A DNA stretch of 42,979 nt. Origin: an uncultured Alphaproteobacteria bacterium. Lineage in GTDB: Bacteria > Pseudomonadota > Alphaproteobacteria > Micropepsales > Micropepsaceae. The notes beneath the pieces are model-generated. The model was not told the origin of the DNA, did not search any database, and saw only the letters and a list, made by a program, of their open reading frames with translations. Where the stretch lies: assembly GCA_903897605.1 (NCBI GenBank), contig CAIUCH010000046.1, forward strand, positions 1-42,979, given 5' to 3'. This document shows positions 40,243-42,979 of the stretch, one piece after another. Both the position numbers and the translations under genes were made by a program. Position 1 is the first letter of the stretch. The number at the start of each line of letters is the position of its first letter.

Positions 40243-41664
40243 TCACGTCGAAGTCCCGCCGACGGTCAGGCCGTCCAGCCGCAAGGTCGGCTGGCCCACG
40301 CCCACCGGCACGCTTTGGCCGTTCTTGCCGCAGGTGCCGATTCCGGTATCGAGCTTCATGTCGTTGCCGATCATCGAAACTCGCGTCAAGCATTCGGGAC
40401 CCGAACCGATCAGGGTCGCGCCCTTGATCGGCGCGCCCAGCTTTCCGTCTTCGATGGCATAGGCTTCGGTGCAGCTGAAGACGAATTTGCCGTTAGTAAT
40501 GTCGACCTGGCCGCCGCCGAAATTGGTGGCGTAGATGCCCTTCTTCACACTGGCGAGGATTTCGCCCGGATCCTTGTTGCCTGCCAGCATATAGGTGTTG
40601 GTCATGCGCGGCATCACCGAGGCGGCGAAGCTTTGCCGCCGGCCATTGCCGGTCGCCTTCATCCCCATCAGCCGCGCATTCTGCCGGTCCTGCATATAGC
40701 CTTTGAGAATGCCGTCCTCGATCAGCACGGTGCGCTTGGTGGGGGTGCCTTCATCGTCGATCGACAGCGAACCGCGCCGCCCGTCGATGGTGCCGTCATC
40801 CACCACCGTCACGCCCGGCGCCGCAACGCGGCTGCCCAGCAATCCGGCAAATGCAGACGTGCCCTTGCGGTTGAAATCGCCTTCCAGCCCATGACCGATG
40901 GCTTCGTGCAACAGGATGCCGGGCCAGCCCGGGCCCAGCACCACCGTCATCTCGCCCGCGGGGGCGGGGATGGATGTCAGGTTCACCAACGCCTGGCGCA
41001 GCGCTTCGTCCACACCGGCCTGCCAGTAATCGGGATCGAGGTAGGTTTCGTACCCGCTCCGCCCGCCGCCGCCGAAGCTGCCGCTTTCCTGACGGCCCTT
41101 GTCTTCCACCACCACCGACACATTCAGCCGCACCAGCGGGCGGATGTCGGAATAGGTCTCGCCGCCGGCGCGCAGGATTTCGATGCGCTGCCATTCCGCG
41201 GACAGACTGCACGACACCTGATGCACCCGGCTGTCCTTGGCCCGGGCATAAGCGTTCATTTCTTCCAGCAGCTTCACTTTCTTTTCGAATCCGGCCGTCT
41301 CCAGCGGATCGATGTCGGTATAAAGCTTGACGTTGGTGCGCTGGGGCGGCGCCGTCATGGTGCCGCTATAGCCCTGGGCCACCGCGCGCACGGTTTGGGC
41401 GGCGCGGGCGATGGCGTCTTCGGAGATGTCGCTGGCATGGGCATAGCCCGTGGCTTCTCCCGCCACGGCCCGCAGCCCGAACCCCTGGCTGGTGTCGAAG
41501 GTGGCGGCCTTCAGGCGGCCATCGTCAAAGGCGAACGATTCGGACTGGCTGTATTCCAGGAACAGTTCCCCGTCGTCGGAACCGGTCAGGGCGCCGTCCA
41601 CGGTCTGCTGGACGCGTGCCCGGTCCATGCCGGTGCGGGTGAAGAACAGGTCGGGGTTGGTCAT
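40243..41664 (-). CDS. tldD: Metalloprotease TldD
   Basis: TldD is the zinc-bearing subunit of the TldD/TldE peptidase, which processes RiPP precursors such as microcin B17 and degrades the CcdA antitoxin in E. coli. The 473-residue protein has HEAIGH at 253-258 (HExxxH ligands His253 and His258, catalytic Glu254) followed by GLEGDFNRKG, plus a C-terminal FSCTEAYAIEDGKLG with the likely third ligand Cys. ATG 41664 has AGGA about eight bases upstream; the frame is open further but the family start is here. The putative partner pmbA is at 24923-26266. tldD beside coxB is a familiar alphaproteobacterial order. Confidence 0.95.
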   Translation of the reverse strand: MTNPDLFFTRTGMDRARVQQTVDGALTGSDDGELFLEYSQSESFAFDDGRLKAATFDTSQGFGLRAVAGEATGYAHASDISEDAIARAAQTVRAVAQGYSGTMTAPPQRTNVKLYTDIDPLETAGFEKKVKLLEEMNAYARAKDSRVHQVSCSLSAEWQRIEILRAGGETYSDIRPLVRLNVSVVVEDKGRQESGSFGGGGRSGYETYLDPDYWQAGVDEALRQALVNLTSIPAPAGEMTVVLGPGWPGILLHEAIGHGLEGDFNRKGTSAFAGLLGSRVAAPGVTVVDDGTIDGRRGSLSIDDEGTPTKRTVLIEDGILKGYMQDRQNARLMGMKATGNGRRQSFAASVMPRMTNTYMLAGNKDPGEILASVKKGIYATNFGGGQVDITNGKFVFSCTEAYAIEDGKLGAPIKGATLIGSGPECLTRVSMIGNDMKLDTGIGTCGKNGQSVPVGVGQPTLRLDGLTVGGTST

Positions 41665-41874
41665 GGCGGTATCCTGAGGGGGCGGCAAAAGCGCCCGCAA
41701 AAAGGGTGTTTCAAACCCAGATATCGGGCCTCTGGCCGGTTCCGGCAAGCGGTTGCAGGGGAAATGGCGTTTGGGCGAGAACCGCTGCCATGGCCGCCAA
41801 CATGGCCGTGCCATAAGGTCGCAATGACTTTAAGGGCTTAACCCCTCTAAATCCCCGCCAAGAATCTGAAAAAG

Positions 41875-41888
41875 GGCGGAATTCCGCC
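41875..41888. promoter_or_regulatory. 14-bp perfect palindrome upstream of coxB
   Basis: GGCGGAATTCCGCC is a perfect 14-bp palindrome, 27 bp before the coxB start, in the 251-bp gap between the divergent tldD and coxB genes. It could be an operator or an mRNA 5' hairpin just ahead of the ribosome site (GAGG 41903-41906). The rest of this gap shows no gene; a promoter is expected here but no convincing -35/-10 pair was found. Confidence 0.35.
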
Positions 41889-41915
41889 GCCCTGCATTTT
41901 GCGAGGTCGTGAGCC

Positions 41916-42740
41916 ATGTTTTTGCGGAAATCCGGTATCGGTGCGGTGGTGGCCGCCCTCCTGGCCTCCACGCCGGCCTTTGCCCAGATCAAGGACTATC
42001 AGCTGGGGTTCCAGGCCCCGGCGTCCGAGATCATGGACCGCATCGAGTCGTTCCACACCGAACTGGTCTGGATCATCGTCGCCGTCTGTCTGTTCGTGCT
42101 GGCGCTGCTGGTGTGGATCGTGGTGCGCTACCGCGCCGGCGCCAATCCGGTGCCGTCCAAGGTGCATCACAACACCCTGCTGGAAGTCGCTTGGACGCTG
42201 ATCCCGGTCATCATCCTGGTGATCATCGCCATCCCGTCCTTCAAGCTGCTCTATTTCGAAGCGGTCATCCCGCCGAACCCCGATGTCCACATCAAGACCA
42301 TCGGCAAGCAGTGGTTCTGGACCTATGAATATCCCGGCGCCAATGCCGGCTTCACCTATGACTCGCTGGGTCTGTCGGACGCCGACGCCGCCAAGGCCGG
42401 CAAGCCGCGCCTGCTGGGTGTCGACAATCCCCTCTATGTCCCCGTGAACAAGGTGATCGAGATCGAGACCGCCGGCGCCGACGTGATCCACTCCTTCGCG
42501 CTGCCCCAGATGGGCGTGAAGATGGACGCCGTGCCGGGCCGCCTGAACCACACCTGGTTCAAGGCCGACAAGACCGGGGTGTTCTATGGCCAGTGCTCGG
42601 AACTGTGCGGCGCCCGCCACGCCTACATGCCCATCGAGCTGCATGTGGTGAGCGATGCCGAATATGCCGCCTGGCTTGCCGATTCCAAGAAGAAGTTCGC
42701 CGCCCTCGACGTCCCGGCTCCCCGCCTGGCCGCGAAATAG
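41916..42740 (+). CDS. coxB: Cytochrome c oxidase subunit II
   Basis: Subunit II of the aa3-type oxidase accepts electrons from cytochrome c at the binuclear CuA centre. The 274-residue precursor has a signal peptide (cleavage near AFA-Q, residue 23), two membrane helices (about 48-72 and 92-115), and a periplasmic cupredoxin domain. CuA ligands are His192, Cys227, Glu229, Cys231, His235 and Met238 (GQCSELCGARHAYM). The aromatic KQWFWTYEYP segment for electron entry is intact. ATG 41916; coxA follows 11 bp later. Confidence 0.97.
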   Translation: MFLRKSGIGAVVAALLASTPAFAQIKDYQLGFQAPASEIMDRIESFHTELVWIIVAVCLFVLALLVWIVVRYRAGANPVPSKVHHNTLLEVAWTLIPVIILVIIAIPSFKLLYFEAVIPPNPDVHIKTIGKQWFWTYEYPGANAGFTYDSLGLSDADAAKAGKPRLLGVDNPLYVPVNKVIEIETAGADVIHSFALPQMGVKMDAVPGRLNHTWFKADKTGVFYGQCSELCGARHAYMPIELHVVSDAEYAAWLADSKKKFAALDVPAPRLAAK

Positions 42741-42751
42741 GATAGCTGCAC

Positions 42752-42979
42752 ATGACCACGACCTTTGACGCCGCGCCGCACGACGATCACGCGGATCATT
42801 CGCACCATCCCACCGGCTGGCGCCGCTATGTCTATTCCACCAACCACAAGGACATCGGCACGATGTACCTGATCTTCGCGATCATCGCGGGGTGTGTGGG
42901 TGGCTTCCTCTCCATGATGATGCGCGCCGAGCTGATGTATCCGGGCCTGCAGGTCTTCAAGGAGCCGCACACTTTCAAC
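42752..42979 (+). CDS. coxA: Cytochrome c oxidase subunit I, N-terminal part
   Basis: The first 76 codons of subunit I, cut by the right edge of the window. The protein starts [19 protein letters not shown], a His/Asp-rich leader, followed by the family segment [20 protein letters not shown] and the first membrane helix. Subunit I holds haem a and the haem a3–CuB site, all beyond the window. ATG 42752 lies 11 bp after the coxB stop, so the two form an operon. Confidence 0.95.
   Translation, partial: MTTTFDAAPHDDHADHSHHPTGWRRYVYSTNHKDIGTMYLIFAIIAGCVGGFLSMMMRAELMYPGLQVFKEPHTFN

Noticed and set aside
40216..41841. Plus-strand open frame of 541 codons opposite tldD
   Set aside because: Antisense to a full-length TldD with HEAIGH; His/Gly-rich shadow composition and no motif.
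1..42979. CRISPR arrays, tRNA or rRNA genes, IS elements, prophage genes
   Set aside because: No regularly spaced long repeats, cloverleaf or rRNA signature, transposase, integrase or phage structural motifs were seen on either strand by eye.

Overview
The window is a GC-rich, gene-dense chromosomal segment from an alphaproteobacterium. The gene neighbourhoods (pdxH–dnaJ-like–fabI–phosphatase–aroC; purD/xseA/DUF2093 next to lipid A genes; DUF4170–cysQ–pmbA; ubiA/rsmE/gshA; tldD–coxB–coxA) are ones I recall from Rhizobiales and related orders. A Rhizomicrobium/Micropepsales-type organism is a guess only. The bacterium is Gram-negative (Kdo transferase, LpxK, lauroyl-type acyltransferase), respires aerobically (aa3-type oxidase, ubiquinone genes) and makes isoprenoids by the MEP pathway (dxs). 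I see no phage, IS, CRISPR, tRNA or rRNA, and no stretch over 300 bp without a gene; the longest is 251 bp upstream of coxB.

Layout. 1-3159 (+): 3' end of dxs, a structured intergenic element, tlyA, and an RlmD/TrmA-type RNA methyltransferase. 3156-7578 (-): Sel1-type lipoprotein, DnaJ-type co-chaperone, fabI, histidine phosphatase, aroC. 7639-9176 (+): pdxH and a cation-diffusion facilitator, converging on a CPA2-type antiporter with a 68-bp overlap. 10462-11565 (-): RluB-type pseudouridine synthase and a small unknown protein; tadA starts divergently inside the same four bases and is followed by a GST (to 12684). 12691-16307 (-): PAP2 phosphatase, PAS histidine kinase, purD. 16355-18869 (+): xseA, DUF2093, an M23 peptidase.

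18866-34576 is one long minus-strand run. Read in transcription order it holds ubiA, a COG3897-like methyltransferase, two APC amino-acid permeases, ubiD, two paralogous exported aspartic proteases each with two DTG motifs, pmbA, cysQ-like phosphatase, DUF4170, an MsbA-like ABC exporter, waaA, lpxK and an LpxL-like acyltransferase. The last five form the lipid A-Kdo assembly and export block. rsmE starts divergently from ubiA.

35367-37109 (-) is an ArsR regulator–SRPBCC–SRPBCC–VOC cassette lying between rsmE and gshA, with an AT-rich promoter and a 12-bp palindrome. After gshA come pirin, DUF952, a small membrane protein and tldD (-), then coxB and the start of coxA (+).

Most of the window is housekeeping. 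The less ordinary items are the double-DTG protease pair, the ArsR cassette with an apparently leaderless regulator, the tadA/rluB overlapping start codons, and several palindromic intergenic elements. Family assignments come from recognised motifs; no database search was run.
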